Positions 50,375 to 62,639 of a stretch of 64,000 nt of DNA are shown one piece after another (positions within the stretch are counted from its first letter, which is position 1; the number at the start of each line of letters is the position of its first letter). Source of the DNA: Acanthornis magna (taxonomy: Eukaryota > Chordata > Aves > Passeriformes > Acanthizidae); contig JAWUZG010000332.1 of NCBI GenBank assembly GCA_036785705.1, positions 372,001 through 436,000 on the forward strand, written 5' to 3'. The notes under the pieces are model-generated. The model was not told where the DNA came from. It was given only the letters and a program-made list of their open reading frames with translations, and searched no databases. The position numbers and the translations under genes are program-made.

Positions 50375-53300
50375 GCTAAGTCATGCCTTCTCAGACTGGT
50401 AGTCCAGTCCCTAAAAATGGCAGCAGACTCTAAGGCTCACAAGCTAAATTTTAACCGTTCAGTTATCAGAGCTGGTTTCTGCAGAAATTACTTGTCTCAG
50501 CTGTTTCAGAACTTGTAGTGGGAGGGTGACACAGGCAGAAGCCAGTGAGGCTGCTCACATGCATTTACTTACTTAACCAAGGAAGAATGTTTTCCATGTT
50601 TTCAACCAACAGCTGGCAGCTTTGGCCAGTTGTGAGCAGGTTGCAGGGCACTTACCCCATACGTGATTACTGAGTACTCCTAGGGCTGTTTGAGCCACAA
50701 CAAAGTGGTATCAGAGACCCTGGATCTTGAACTCCACATACCATAATTTAAGAAAACCAACAGAAATAAGTAGGGGCGTGTACAGGTTGGAGGGCAAGGT
50801 AAGAATGGCACTGGGGGGATTGCAGTATCTCCTTCAATTACCAAATTTCACAGCATCACTCTAACCTATATATTAAAATCTAAAAAATAGACTTCCTTTG
50901 CCCTCCTCTGGGACCTGCTTTCCAAACGTGCAGCACCAGACAAGCAGCACAACAGGGTTCATGTTCACCTCAGAGACAACACTGTCACTCCAGCTCCATT
51001 TGTCTGACATTTTACATTCACACATTAGGAAACGATGACTATTTCTGGACTGCAAAATAGTATCTGAAGGACAGACAGATTATATACCGTGCATTCTAAA
51101 GTGGCAGGTTGCTATGGTTTCCCACTGTAAGAACAAAATTCACTTCATTAGGTTATCTGAAGATCTCCACTAAAACCAAAAGGCGCCATCAGAGAAGCAG
51201 CCTATCCTTTAATCACAGCTCTGCCTTAGTGAGTAACAGTCTGTTTTTCTTCTAAAACAGCTTTTGAAAAGAAGAATAAACTTCTGCACATGAACTGAAA
51301 TATCCTGATGCTTCATATTCTGAGATCAGTTCTAACCACGGGGTTGGCAGAACGACATGGATACTTGACTTGCAAACTCCTGTTCTGTTAACCTATGGTT
51401 TAGAAAAAGACACTTAACTCCTCGTTGTTTAAAATACTACCTGGACTCCTTAACTCATTCATTTGGTAAACCACATTAGGAATTACAGACCCTCTTTTCT
51501 TGAAAAAATGACACAAATAACAGGATATAAACTCTTTCTTCTTTAGAAAGATACAAATCTAGCCAAGGTGAATACCCATAACCAGGTGTCACCTTGCTTC
51601 TGGAGGGGGTGGCAGGAATAATGTCTTCGAGTGACTTTTTTTCCCCCCAACAATCTTTTCTGTGTATTTTTGCTTAACTCCAACTCCTATATGACCCATC
51701 AAACAAAAACTACTTGCACACACCATCCCTTTAGGCTTATCAACCAAGCACAATGCCAAAGACCCTCAGGTACTGCTTTCAGCAATGTTTTCAACCAGTT
51801 TTAAGCTCCTGAGCTCTCAATTAGTGTTTCAAGTTGCATTCATTCGGGACTTACTTAAAAGCTAATTTGTTTAAGAAGAAAAAAAAGCTTCTAAGTGCAA
51901 GTGAGTGACTTCCTAATATTTTTTTCTTAACAAAAAATGAAAAACCATGTATTTCCATCATGTCAAGACTCAGCTTAGAGGGCTCACCAACTGTTATTCC
52001 AGAGTAGTTAGGAACAATGAGCTCATTATCAGTAAGCCTAAAGCAACTGTGCAGTGCCCACACAACCATTGGAAACATTCAGTCCATAAGCAAAAAAAAT
52101 TAAAATATTGAAACATGAAGCATGACTTTGTACTCTCTTGTAATGACTCAAGTATTTCTAACAGCTCTCTCTGAAGGAGACTGACACTGTCCCCAGGCTG
52201 CTCCTCTCTGGGTGATTAACAAAAACACACACATTTTTGCAGGCTTATTAATCTTCACAAGTGCCTGGTCTCAGCTTTCCCTGTCTGTTCAACAAATTAC
52301 CCTGTGTCCCAAATCCAGCTGACATGATTCTTCCTAGAAAAGCAGTCCTGAATCTTCTCAAAGTGGGAGAAAACACCGGGCTGAAAATTATCAGCTGAGA
52401 AGATATAACCATGAAGAGTTGAGAACTGCTGCTGGTTTTTAAGTTCCCACTACAGATCCAAGATTTCATACTCCATCCACATCCTCTTCTAGGGCAGCTA
52501 ACTACACACCAGTCCTATTTATAATGTTTGTTAATGCTCTTAACAAAGGCTGGGAGAAAGGAGTGTGAAACAGCAAAGGATTTTCCTGAATGACTTCAAT
52601 GTAAATATTTTTGGCATAACAGGAGATTATTTATTAAAATCAATGCATTATGAAAATAGTTCAAAGAGATCACATAAGCAAACACATAAATCAGAAATCA
52701 GATACAGACAGGAAACTAGGATATAGATTACATATTATTATTCCACTGTAGTAATAAGGAAAAAGAGCTAAGGGACTGCCATTATCCCTATCCAAAACAG
52801 GGCTTTGGGCATTATCTTTGCAGTCAAGGTAGAGAAACCCATGACAGTCTCCTCAACCTCGCAATTTCACACAGTATACATAGTAAGTTTCCTAGTCTGA
52901 AAAAGGAAATATCCTGTTACTACCACATAATTTTTCATTATCAAGAAAATAGAGAAGAAAGCATGGAGCAGATGTTTGACAAAGATCAGTGTAAGAATAT
53001 CAATAGGTAATTACAACATCCAAATCCTTTCCAGGTTTTGATATTTACGGAAAGTTTTACAATCTCCACAGTCTGACAAAGCGTCCTCCTCTCAACTGAT
53101 TTATAGCAAGGAAATACAGAGCTTACTGCCTTTCTTTTTGGCCTGTAGAGCTCTTTCTGGTTAAAAGCTGAACAATGCAATGTAAGGCAAAGTCACAAGA
53201 AACTTCTGAATTCATTTAATCTAAGTTTGAAACAAATCACTCACTGTCAGGGCTATCCAGTGCCCCCACTGGTCTCCATGACCTTTCTTCTTTAGAGAAG

Positions 53301-56300
53301 TGTAGACATCTAAATCCTTTACATGAAGGAGAGTGGGAGTTAGATGCATAACCACGTTCAAGAACCTGGATTTCTGCAAGCTTTGAAATGGGGCCTTTGA
53401 AATCAGAATCCCACCAGTCTCCTGAGCCTAAAATGAACTTAATATTATCAGCATACTTTCCCTAAGGCAGGTCCAAATGACTTATCTCCTTCACCTCCCA
53501 CCTGTATTCCCAAGCTCTTGTACTTAAACCCATCTCAGATATCTTTACTCTCTCCCTGACATATTTGATATAATGAGAATCAGTAAAGTAGGAACAGCAG
53601 AGAAAGCAAATCTCCTACAGGATCTTACATTTACTTGCGATGCTTCACCTCTTTCCTTCTGTTTGCCTTTCTTGCCTTCTCATATGCACTTCTGTACAAT
53701 TACATTAGTGAACTAACTCAAGACAATTATTACAATAAGAGAACAAACACAAGAGAACGGGCAGGGAGAAACCTTTCCAGCTGTTAGAGTAATTTATTTT
53801 TTTAACTGAAATCCCAGAAAAAAAATAAATTAAGAATCTTTACGTTAATTCTGATGCTATAGTCATAAAACACACAGTGAAGGGTGAAAAGCCAGCATTA
53901 ATTTTATTAGCTGTCTTGAGAATGAGGTGTCAGTAGATATATAGATCTCTTTTCACTGAGGAAAAAAGCTGAGGACAAGCTTGGCAAAGGTAGGACAGAA
54001 CTTCACCAACAAAGCCACCACCCCAGAGCAGGAGCAGAGCCAGCCTAGTGTCAGTCGTGGGCTGCACTGTCATCACCAGACAAACCAGGGGACACAGCAA
54101 GACCGAGGCCCATCTGGGAAATCCAATAAATAAGTCTGGCCTAGCAGGGGAGGAGGCTGCCCACAGTCCTTCCTGGAGCACAGCCCTGAGTGAAAGCTTA
54201 GGGGAGGCTCCTGGATCCTCAGGCAGGGAGTATGGTTGAAGTCTCAGGTGAGACTGACGCATATAATTAAGCCCTGCAGGTGCTGACTATGGCAGTGAGA
54301 TTAAACAGACACTTGCACAAATTTCTGAAAGACATTCTGACACAGGTTGAGTAGAAAAGAGGTGAAGATATCACTCCTGCAACTATCCACTCACTCAGCT
54401 TCCATGGCAGGCTTGCCACAGAGCCCTGCAGCACTCCCAGCACTTCCCAGCTTGGCACAGCCGCAGACACTGGGAGCAATGTGTGCCTTCAGCTACCAGG
54501 CCAAGCCACAAGAAAACTGTGTCCTTGTCTCTGGCATGACAACCACCAAAGAGGCAGAACAGACATCTAGCACAGAATATGTAACACCTTTACTAACCAG
54601 TCTTAATCCTCTATCTCATCTCTGCCAGAACTACAAGGGAACAGCTGCAAGGCATTTCAGAAGTTCCTGCTGCTCTCACTGTTTGCAGCCCCTCACTCAA
54701 AGCATCTTCTACCCACACACAGCAGCCTGCAGAGCAGATGGAATATGTGCACTCGCTTCAGCCACTCCAGCACAAAGTCTGGCAACTTAAAGCAAGACAC
54801 TTCTCAAGCTGCTGCCCAAGTGGTTATAACAGCCCCATGAAGGTGTTTTGGGCCTCTTGTTGCCAAGTGCCTAAGCCCAAGGAACATTTTAAAACCCTAA
54901 CCTGTATGTTATATTTAATCGACATGAACTGCTTTTCCACGCTGTCACCTCGGTCCAGAATCCATACTGCAAGAACAGAAAACAGGCCAGTGATTTTGGC
55001 TGCTGTCAGTGACTTCAAACCAGATCCATGGCCCACTGCTTTTTACAGCACTGCCTTAGTCTATTTTTAAGAGCAATTTGAGAAATAAAAGCTATTTAAA
55101 ACAAGCAGCATGAGAAGAAGTATCATTTGCTTCACATGATTATTATGTGCATAGTAACGACAGGAAGAATACTGCAAATGTTTTCCCACTCTTGAAAAAA
55201 AAAAAAAAAGAAGAACACTTCCTTTGCAATATATAATTTTGAATTTTAATTTAGATAACTCAGACTATTTACTGGCAACATAAATATCCATATTCATGAC
55301 ATCTGATTTACTATAATCTTTATTTCTGATGTTCTGCATCTGTGAATACTTGAAGTACTTGAGTTTGCATTCATGGGCAATTATATGGGAATGTCATCCA
55401 GTAGCAACAGATTGATTTACAGTTTGCAGCACCAAAAGACAATTCATTTTCTCTCAGATGGGCTGTGGCATAAGACCTGGGATTGATGCTTCTACTCATT
55501 TTTTTTAACAAATTACTTTTTCTTGTCTGATAGAGACTCAAATCAAGGACATTATAATGAGGATCAAACCAGTGACTTTTAGATGCATTCTCTCTACCAA
55601 TAGTCTGCAAAGGTCGGAGGAAGAGAAATGGACGGCAAGCAGAAACTTAGAAGTAAAGATTCCATGCAAGTCAATGGTGTTTTAGAGGGGACAGAGGCAC
55701 AGGCACAATATTTGGTGATTTCACCTTCACACCCTAGGGCTCCCCCATGCTGACTTCCCCTGAGCCTTCCAGAAATCCAAGCACTTGCTATGAAAAATAC
55801 ATTTTTCTTAAACATCTGTGCATCTCTAACTACACTTCCTTCTAGTCTTGCCTGCTAGAAGGTTTTCTTCCAGCCTTCTCAAGTACAAAGGTTCTTCTAT
55901 TAAAACACACTTGAATTAATTTCCACAGGTAAGTGATAGGAAGAATTAAACAAACCCACAATTAATCCGCAACAAGTACAATAGGAGAAAGTAGTATGAA
56001 CATCGCTTTTGATGCATATATTGAGTAAATAAGGTGATAAAGCTCATGGATGTGTGAAACAGTCCCTATTTTATGGTCCTTCAAAGGAAGGAGCACAGCT
56101 GCAGAGGTTTCCCAGAGAGCTCTTCTCTCATCATCTCCTCCTTGGGGGACAACAGAGCACTGAATATTGGTACAGACAGCCATTAACACAGGCAGGATGT
56201 GCCAAGTGCTTTTAGCAGCGAATTGGGATCACCGTATTTAAAGCAACTCAGGCTGTCGCTTGGTGAGTTCTGACTCTTGTGAAAACACACGCAATGCTCT

Positions 56301-58279
56301 CGCCAGTACTTAACCCGTGTTTCTAAACAGTTAAAACCCCGCACATATGAGCATTTTTTGCCGAACAAAAAAGCCTTATAACTGATCGTCATTAACAATG
56401 TTACTCCAGGACATACAACGATAATGAAAACAACTGCACTTTCCCATAGTTGTAAAACAAAGACCTACCTGTGGGAGCAAGTCCAACGCGCTGCTCATTT
56501 CAGGCAGAGGGGACGAGAATTTATTCACGCCAGTCAATGTTTGTTCCTGGGTGCATCTGTATTGGAAATATTCCTGGAAATATAACAGAAATACCGTGTT
56601 CAGAACAACTGCAGTAACAGCTACCACATCTGTCTGCTGAATTGTCTCCATTTGAGGATAGGTGTCTTTTTTAAAGCCTAGAAGGCTTTAACTCACCTTG
56701 TCCTCTACTCCTGGCACATGCAACAAGCTCTAACGTTCTGAGCATTATAAAGGAAACTCTGAGGGGAGTGTGAAGTACTGCCTGGAACAGGTGTTGGCTG
56801 TTTGCAATTTGCCACCACTTAAAGTGCAACTCAACCTCCCTCTGTTTCAAAGGGAGGCACAAAGCACTTGAGAAATAAAATTTACAGCAAGTGCAAAACA
56901 AACATGCTTAAAGCAGAAAACGTGGAGACAAAAATCCCACTCTCAGACTACATGGGATAACTTGGCTTGCTGCATTCAGCTGTAGCCTATCAGTAGAGCC
57001 AGCAGAGAGTGGTATCAAAACCACTGCCTAAAAGCTAAATAAAACGTTCAACCTTCCTTTCAGAAAGATTTCTGATCACCAAGCAAGCTGATAGACTTTA
57101 CTGGCAAAAACCCATTCTTCTCAGGATAATTATCACCTAGACTTGACTGCTATATTAGATTTCCTAAGAGAATTCCTAAAAACCATTAAATCCACCTGTA
57201 TTTGAACTCTTTCAAGCACTTCTGAGATTCAGAGTACTTACAGCCAGCAGCAAGACATGTATATGTTCAATATGTATATCAGTACTGATATAACCAGTTT
57301 AGAGCTGCATATCATTTCAGGTATTAGTGACATACTAACATATATTTCCCTTGAGAAGGGAAAAGATCAAATACAGCTAAGAGGTTTGCCTTCCTAAACA
57401 CCCTGCATTTCAGAAAATGTCAGTCCACTCAAGAGAATTTTAAGCCTTTCAAGCAATTCACAGTAACCCGCACAAGATACCTCGAAAGTTGTAGGCTGAA
57501 GTAGAAGTAACATCGCAAGAGTTTTAAGAATGCAAAAACTTAAGCACCTTGAACCCATTTGAAATGCCATCATAATAACCTGCAAAATGGCTTTTTCAGC
57601 CATTGCTCAGCCTTTTTAAGGCACTGGTAAGCACTCTGTATACCAGAAGCACTTCACGGTAAGCAATTCCCTTTACTTGCCTAAAGTCTGATCAGAAACC
57701 GAATATTTTCAGTTCCTGAAATAGTTTTCAATGCTGGTTTGAGTCTTCTTCAACACTACCAGAACTTTTAATGTAACTACTTGTCTCAAAAGAAAAACTC
57801 CCACGTAACCTGACCCAACACCTGTAACAAACTAACTTTCACTGGCAACACACTCGCCTCACCATAACCCTGAGTAACCCGTGTCAGTTTTTGAGTAGAA
57901 GGATTATTTATTATTTCACCGAACCAAGCATTCCCAGAGCAGGAGGGAGAAGGCAGGGATGTGCTTGTAAACAGCCGCCTGAACCCCAAGCCCAGCTTGG
58001 CAACTCGGGCTGTGCTAATCAAGAGATTGATTGGGTCCTTCTGTTCGTCTCACCTCCCATGAATACACCAAAATATTTTGGAGGGACTGAAAAGCGATCA
58101 AGATAGGAACCTCTTAGGGCCTTGTACCTGAGATGCTTCAGCCGTGTGGGAGGCTGGAACAGCAAGGCACCAAACTCCGCCAGCCTTCAGCTTTGCGGGA
58201 CAGCCTCTGCCCTGGAAACCCAGCCAGGAACCACTCAAGCGTTTAGAAGCCCTTTAGGTTTTAACAGCCACTTGTACCG
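50372..58279. other. Intergenic DNA upstream of CCNG1, no gene seen
   Basis: About 8 kb with no supportable gene. The stretch 54,000-54,800 is GC-richer and holds overlapping open frames of 110 codons (minus, 53,930-54,262) and 147 codons (plus, 54,347-54,790). Neither shows a domain, a homologous family or splice sites in context. A 15-bp A run lies near 55,195. Distal CCNG1 regulatory elements could lie here but cannot be recognised from sequence alone. Confidence 0.5.
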
Positions 58280-58639
58280 GGGCTGGGTGCACGCTCGGGG
58301 AGCTCCCAACGCCCCAACGAGCGGCGGCACCGACACTGCCACAGAGCCGGCGGCAGCGGGGCGGGGCCGGGCTGGGCCTTGCCTTACTGGGGGGAGCGAG
58401 CTTCACACCCGGGGCAGAACGCGGCCGGTGCCAGCAACACGGTGCCACACGCTCCGCCCCACACGTGCGGCCCATCCCGGCCGCGGGCCGATGAGGCAGC
58501 GCGCAGTGCCCGCCCCGCCATGAGGCGGGGACAGGGGCGGTGCGCGCGGCCGGGCGGGGCCTGGCGCGGCGGGGCCGCCGGGGGGCGCCACTGCGCGGGC
58601 GGGGCGGTGGCTCGCGGGCTCGGGGCGCGCGGCGGTGCC

Positions 58640-58822
58640 GCGGGGCGGACGGTGCTGGGCGCTGACCGCCAGGCCCCGATCGCCCGGCCCCGACTGCCCG
58701 GCCCCGACTGCCCGGCCCCGACTGCCCGGCACTGACCGCCCGGCACTGACCGCCCGGCCCCGCTCCGCACACTCCGGCCCGCCCGGCTCCCCCTGGGCGG
58801 GGAGTGGGGCCGCACAGACAAG
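58640..58822 (+). other. CCNG1: CCNG1 non-coding exon 1 (5' end approximate)
   Basis: The sequence CAGACAAG|GTAAGG gives a strong splice donor with the exon ending at 58,822. The coding sequence begins exactly at the next acceptor (TGGCAG|ATG), so exon 1 must be entirely 5'UTR, consistent with vertebrate CCNG1. No ATG occurs between 58,521 and 58,822, so this exon has no upstream open reading frame. The left end is a guess. Confidence 0.6.
58664..58761 (+). repeat. 14-bp GC-rich minisatellite, seven copies
   Basis: Seven consecutive units follow the pattern GACTGCCCGGCCCC with variants GATCGCCCGGCCCC, GACCGCCCGGCACT and GACTGCCCGGCACT. The 98-bp block lies in the CCNG1 promoter or exon 1, ending 61 bp before the donor. 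It is likely polymorphic between individuals or species. Confidence 0.9.
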
Positions 58823-58980
58823 GTAAGGGCGCGGGGCTGGCTCCTGGTCCCGCCAGCTGCGCGTTTGCCTTTCCTGCACCGTGCCCGTCCCGTCCCATCC
58901 CGTCCCTTCCGTGGTGTTGGTGGGAGGGGGAGCGTTGTCCCCTGTCCCTCCGTCCGCCGGCAGAGCGCCGCGGCCGCGGG

Positions 58981-59000
58981 GGACAGGCCCGGGCATGTCC
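58981..59000 (+). promoter_or_regulatory. Candidate p53 response element in CCNG1 intron 1
   Basis: Two adjacent decamers with no spacer, GGACAGGCCC and GGGCATGTCC, are compared with the p53 half-site RRRCWWGYYY. The second matches at 10/10 and the first at 9/10 (G instead of W at position 6). The site is 159 bp past the exon 1 donor. Mammalian CCNG1 is a direct p53 target with a described first-intron binding site, so position and sequence agree. Binding is inferred. Confidence 0.7.
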
Positions 59001-59166
59001 CGGGAGCCGCGGCCCCGCCGTGCCCCGCACACCCTGAGCAGCAGGGCCGCGGGTGTCCCGGCTCCCGGCGTGTGCCCGGACTGCTGCGCCTTGGCTTTAG
59101 AGTTTGCGGGGTTTTTGGTGAGTTCTGCCCGGTTTAGCCTATTGATTGGCGTTGTTCTCGTGGCAG

Positions 59167-62001
59167 ATGATCGATACCCTGGCGAGCGGCGAGGCTCGGG
59201 ACCTGCTGCTGCAGCTGCCCGCGATGTTGGAGCAGGAGCTGCGGGCTCAGCCCCGCGCCGCCGGCCTCCGGCTGCTCGAGGCTGCCCACGACAATGGCCT
59301 GAGAATGACCGCACGCCTGCGGGACTTCGAAGTGAAGGATCTCCTCAGCTTAACTCAGTTCTTCGGCTTCCACACTGAGACGTTCTCACTAGCTGTGAAT
59401 TTGTTAGATAGGTTCTTGTCAAAAATGAAGGTAAGGCTTTTTAAAGTATAAGCTGTCAGCCTGGTTCCTGTTCGAAGCTAGAACGTCTTGGGTTTAGATA
59501 ACAGTTATGCTCCTTCCAGAGATTCTGATTGCGTAGAGCTGAAAAATGGTGTTCCCCGTTCCGATTTTAGTATTGTTAAGAAAGGTGTTTCTTCTGGAGA
59601 AGGAAGAACTAAAGGATGCCCATAGGCTGGGAAACACTGGACATGTTAATGGGTTAGACCAAGACACACTGCCTGTCCTGTTGCATGGATATAAGAAAAT
59701 CTTAAATTCTTACTGATGTAGCTTTTCCACCTACCAATAAGCCTCGTGCATATCAAGATGCTGTTGAACACTTAAAATCTGGTGAAACATTAGTTAGCAC
59801 TCCATTCTTCCATGCAGATGTGACATGCTGACCTGGGTTGTTTTTAATTGTCTAACAAGACAGGATTACCACTGTACAATCTGGACAAGAACAAAAGCTT
59901 GTTTTCCTTGTGTGTTAAAACAAAAATGAGAAAGCTAGATGGAATGGATGGGAAAATGATGATTTGAAAGACTTCTGAACCCAGAATATGCAGTAAAAAT
60001 GGGGACTGCATTGTCTATGGAATAAAATAAGACAAGTTAAATACACATGTGTACATATATATGTGTGTGTATATATATATTTTAAAAAGAGTTAGAAACC
60101 CCCAATTTTTTACTATCACCCAATATATACAACACTTTAGGTCCTAAAAGATTCCTATTAGGCTATTTTAGGACCTTATTATGAAACCACTTCTACCTCA
60201 ATCAAAATTGCTTTGCAATCTTGCTTTTTAAATGCGTGAGACAGAATTTGTAGTGTGTAACTATCTTCTTGTTTGGGTAAATAAAGATAAGAATGTATGA
60301 TAAAAGACTTAGTTTTTAATCTACAAAAAACAGAACAATCCCCTGTCCCCCATATTTTTTTCCTGAGACAGTTTGATGCCTACAGTTTGATACTTACATG
60401 TTGTAATAGCTGATCCAAGGCCGCCTTCTTTGAAAATAAAAACAATTCGCTTTTCCTTAGGTACAGCCTAAACACTTGGGCTGTGTTGGACTCAGCTGCT
60501 TCTACTTGGCTGTGAAAGCATCAGAAGAAGAGAGAAATGTGCCCTTAGCCACTGACTTAATTCGAATAAGCCAGTATAGGTTCACTGTTTCTGATATGAT
60601 GAGAATGGAGAAAATCATATTGGAGAAACTGGGCTGGAAAGTCAAAGCTACAACAGCCTTCCAATTTCTACAGCTCTATCATTCATTCATTCATGAGAAT
60701 TTAAGCTGTGAAAGGTACAATAACTAATACTGATTTTACTATAATTGCCTTATGATCGGGGATTGTAGAATGTAGAAAAATAAGCAAAGAAATTGCTTGA
60801 GTAATTGGCTTTTCTATAGTTTAAAAATCCCACAAACTTTCCCCCTTACTGGTAGTTATCATAAATGTGGGCATCTGTGGTTTAATACTATTCTAATTTT
60901 AAATATTGTTTGCATAAATGGAGTATTGCTCTCTGAGCCGAAAACCAAACTTGCTCAATAATGATGGTATAATAAATCTCTGCTTATGCTACAGTAAAGT
61001 ATTGCCTCATTGTAAAGATTGCAAAATCTGGCTTAAAAAAGATTCCTTTTGCTAGTAAGCACTGGAGTTCCTTGTTTTTAAGCCTGCTTTGATAATGCAG
61101 CTCTCCCCAGTGTAGCACAAGATTTATTTTTGGCATGGGGACTGCCAAAACTGAACACCTGTTTGACTGTAATGCTAGAACTTCTGGGACAAATGAGGCT
61201 TTTGTTTAGATAATGAACATTCTTGCTGTTTCTCTGAGTTCCCAGGGTGAAGCTGCCTTGATCGAGCTTGCATTCCTCTAGATTCACTCATCTGTTTTTA
61301 TTACAGGAGAAAATACCTTAATTTTGAGAGGCTTGAGACCCAGCTTAAGGCCTGTCACTGCAGAATCATATTTTCTAAAGCCAAGGTAAACATTTTGAAA
61401 ATTCAAAGAAAATTAAACTATTGAAAGTTAACAAAGCAGCATTTAAAAACATTCTCTCTCTCCAGCCTTCTGTCTTGGCACTGTCTGTTATGGCTCTAGA
61501 GACGGAAGAACAAAAACTGCTGGAGTTGACAGAGGCATTGGAATTTCTGCAGTTGCATTCCAAGGTATGTGTATATAACATTTCAGGGGTGGATGGAAGA
61601 AAAATGCATGCAAAGATCTACACAGTGGGGAAGGGGCAGTTGCACTGGCATAATGGCTTCTTTTGTGGCTTTGCTGTGGTGTTTTATTGTTCTTTTTTCA
61701 TTTTGCCTGGGATTTTTGGCTGCCTATCTTGTTGAAGAAGCTGAAAGTACATGTATAAAGTAAAGATTTAACTAGTTATTAACATATGATATTCTGTCTT
61801 GTTATGTAGATAAACAACAGAGAATTAACCTTCTGGAAGGAGCTGGTGTTAAAGTGCCTTACAGAATATTCCTCAAGCAAGTGTTCCAAACCTAATGTGC
61901 AGAAATTAAAATGGATTGTGTCTGGACGTACAGCACGGCAGCTTAAACACAGCTACTACAGAATAACACACCTTCCTACCATTCCAGAGACCAGCTCATA
62001 A
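59167..62001 (+). CDS. CCNG1: Cyclin G1, complete, five coding exons
   Basis: Coding exons are 59167-59430, 60461-60714, 61307-61385, 61466-61564 and 61810-62001 (stop TAA 61999-62001). All introns are GT-AG and the reading frame joins cleanly, including one codon split 2+1 across 60714/61307. The product is 295 residues, the same length as human cyclin G1. Residues 40-88 (AHDNGLRMTARLRDF ... LLDRFLSKMK) and the cyclin box, roughly residues 20-150, follow the family closely. The C-terminal part (WIVSGRTARQLKHSYYRITHLP) is also conserved. The first 40 residues are the most divergent. The start ATG is the first codon of its exon; an upstream in-frame ATG at 59,146 lies in intron 1 before the acceptor. 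Cyclin G1 is an atypical cyclin that recruits PP2A B' subunits, promotes MDM2 dephosphorylation and restrains p53. Nothing appears broken. Confidence 0.97.
60041..60082. repeat. Mixed TG/TA microsatellite in CCNG1 intron 2
   Basis: An alternating purine-pyrimidine tract (ACACATGTGTACATATATAT then GTGTGTGT then TATATATATA) lies in intron 2, away from both splice sites. Confidence 0.85.
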
Positions 62002-62004
62002 TAG
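61999..62004 (+). other. CCNG1: CCNG1 stop codon immediately before a 3'UTR splice donor
   Basis: TAA is followed by TAG and then the donor GTAACT, so the coding exon ends three bases after the stop codon. A matching acceptor (a T-rich tract, then ACAG) lies at 62,639, giving an intron of 635 bp at 62,005-62,639. Because the junction is within 50 bases of the stop, it should not trigger nonsense-mediated decay. If the donor is not used, the 3'UTR simply reads through. Confidence 0.6.
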
Positions 62005-62639
62005 GTAACTCCTTGTAAAATCAACTTCTGATAATGTAGAAGTAATTAGCTGTTAGGTGCCTCCAGGTTCCTTATAGGTTACCTGTTGGAATCATGTAAC
62101 ACCAGTGTAGTAGGCCTTAGGGGCAGGTCTGTCTCTTGTTCATGCCTAAGGCAGTGCTGTACCTAAAGAAGTGACAGCCTAATTCATGTATGAACGCTGG
62201 AGAAAGAACTGATCCTCTGGAGTGTTGTGGTAGCAGAAATGTTCTACAGACACCGGGACCTCATTTACACTAGTATGTGGAGTAAAGATGGGGAAAAAGT
62301 CAGGGATAAAAAACTTGCCTTGCTCCTATCCTAAAAAGAAAACCAGCCTGTTAGAAAGAGTTTCTTGTAATTGTTCACTTTAGCCACTTAAAAGTAGCAG
62401 TTTTATACAGTTTTACTTGTATAACTGTTTAGTGAAGTCTAAAATCTTTAATTCAGTTATTCTTGTTACTGTTGTTTTTGTCTGTAAAAACTGTGAATAA
62501 CTTCCTTATTTAGACTTTAATTCCAGAGGCTACACACAACAGGTGTCTTGCTGTTGTCTTGCTGTATTAGGATCTCATGCTTTGTTTGGCTGTTGTAGAA
62601 AGCCCTTCAGTTGACTGATTTCTTTGGGTTTTTTTACAG

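Larger units (their letters stand above)
58280..59300 (+). promoter_or_regulatory. CCNG1: CpG island and TATA-less promoter of CCNG1
   Basis: GC content and CpG density rise sharply at about 58,280 and fall again within exon 2. Several GC boxes of the GGGCGGGGC type occur, for example near 58,357, 58,550 and 58,593. I see no TATA box. The island spans the first exon, all of intron 1 and the start of exon 2, as is typical for a broadly expressed vertebrate gene. The transcription start cannot be fixed from sequence; it probably lies in about 58,500-58,750. Long open frames on both strands here reflect the scarcity of stop codons in GC-rich DNA. Confidence 0.85.

Noticed and set aside
54347..54790. 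147-codon open frame as a gene
   Set aside because: No domain, homologue or exon structure is recognisable, and the GC-richer local composition explains its length.
59146..59166. Upstream in-frame ATG giving a CCNG1 with seven extra residues
   Set aside because: These bases are the end of intron 1, including the TGGCAG acceptor. The family protein starts at the ATG at 59,167.
58254..59314. Minus-strand open frames of 258 and 303 codons across the CpG island
   Set aside because: They overlap the CCNG1 promoter and exon 2 antisense. Pro/Arg/Ala/Gly-rich composition follows from GC-rich DNA, and no domain is visible.
60715..60727. Extension of the cyclin frame past 60,714 to a stop at 60,727
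   Set aside because: It reads into the GTACAA splice donor; the conserved protein continues in the exon starting at 61,307.
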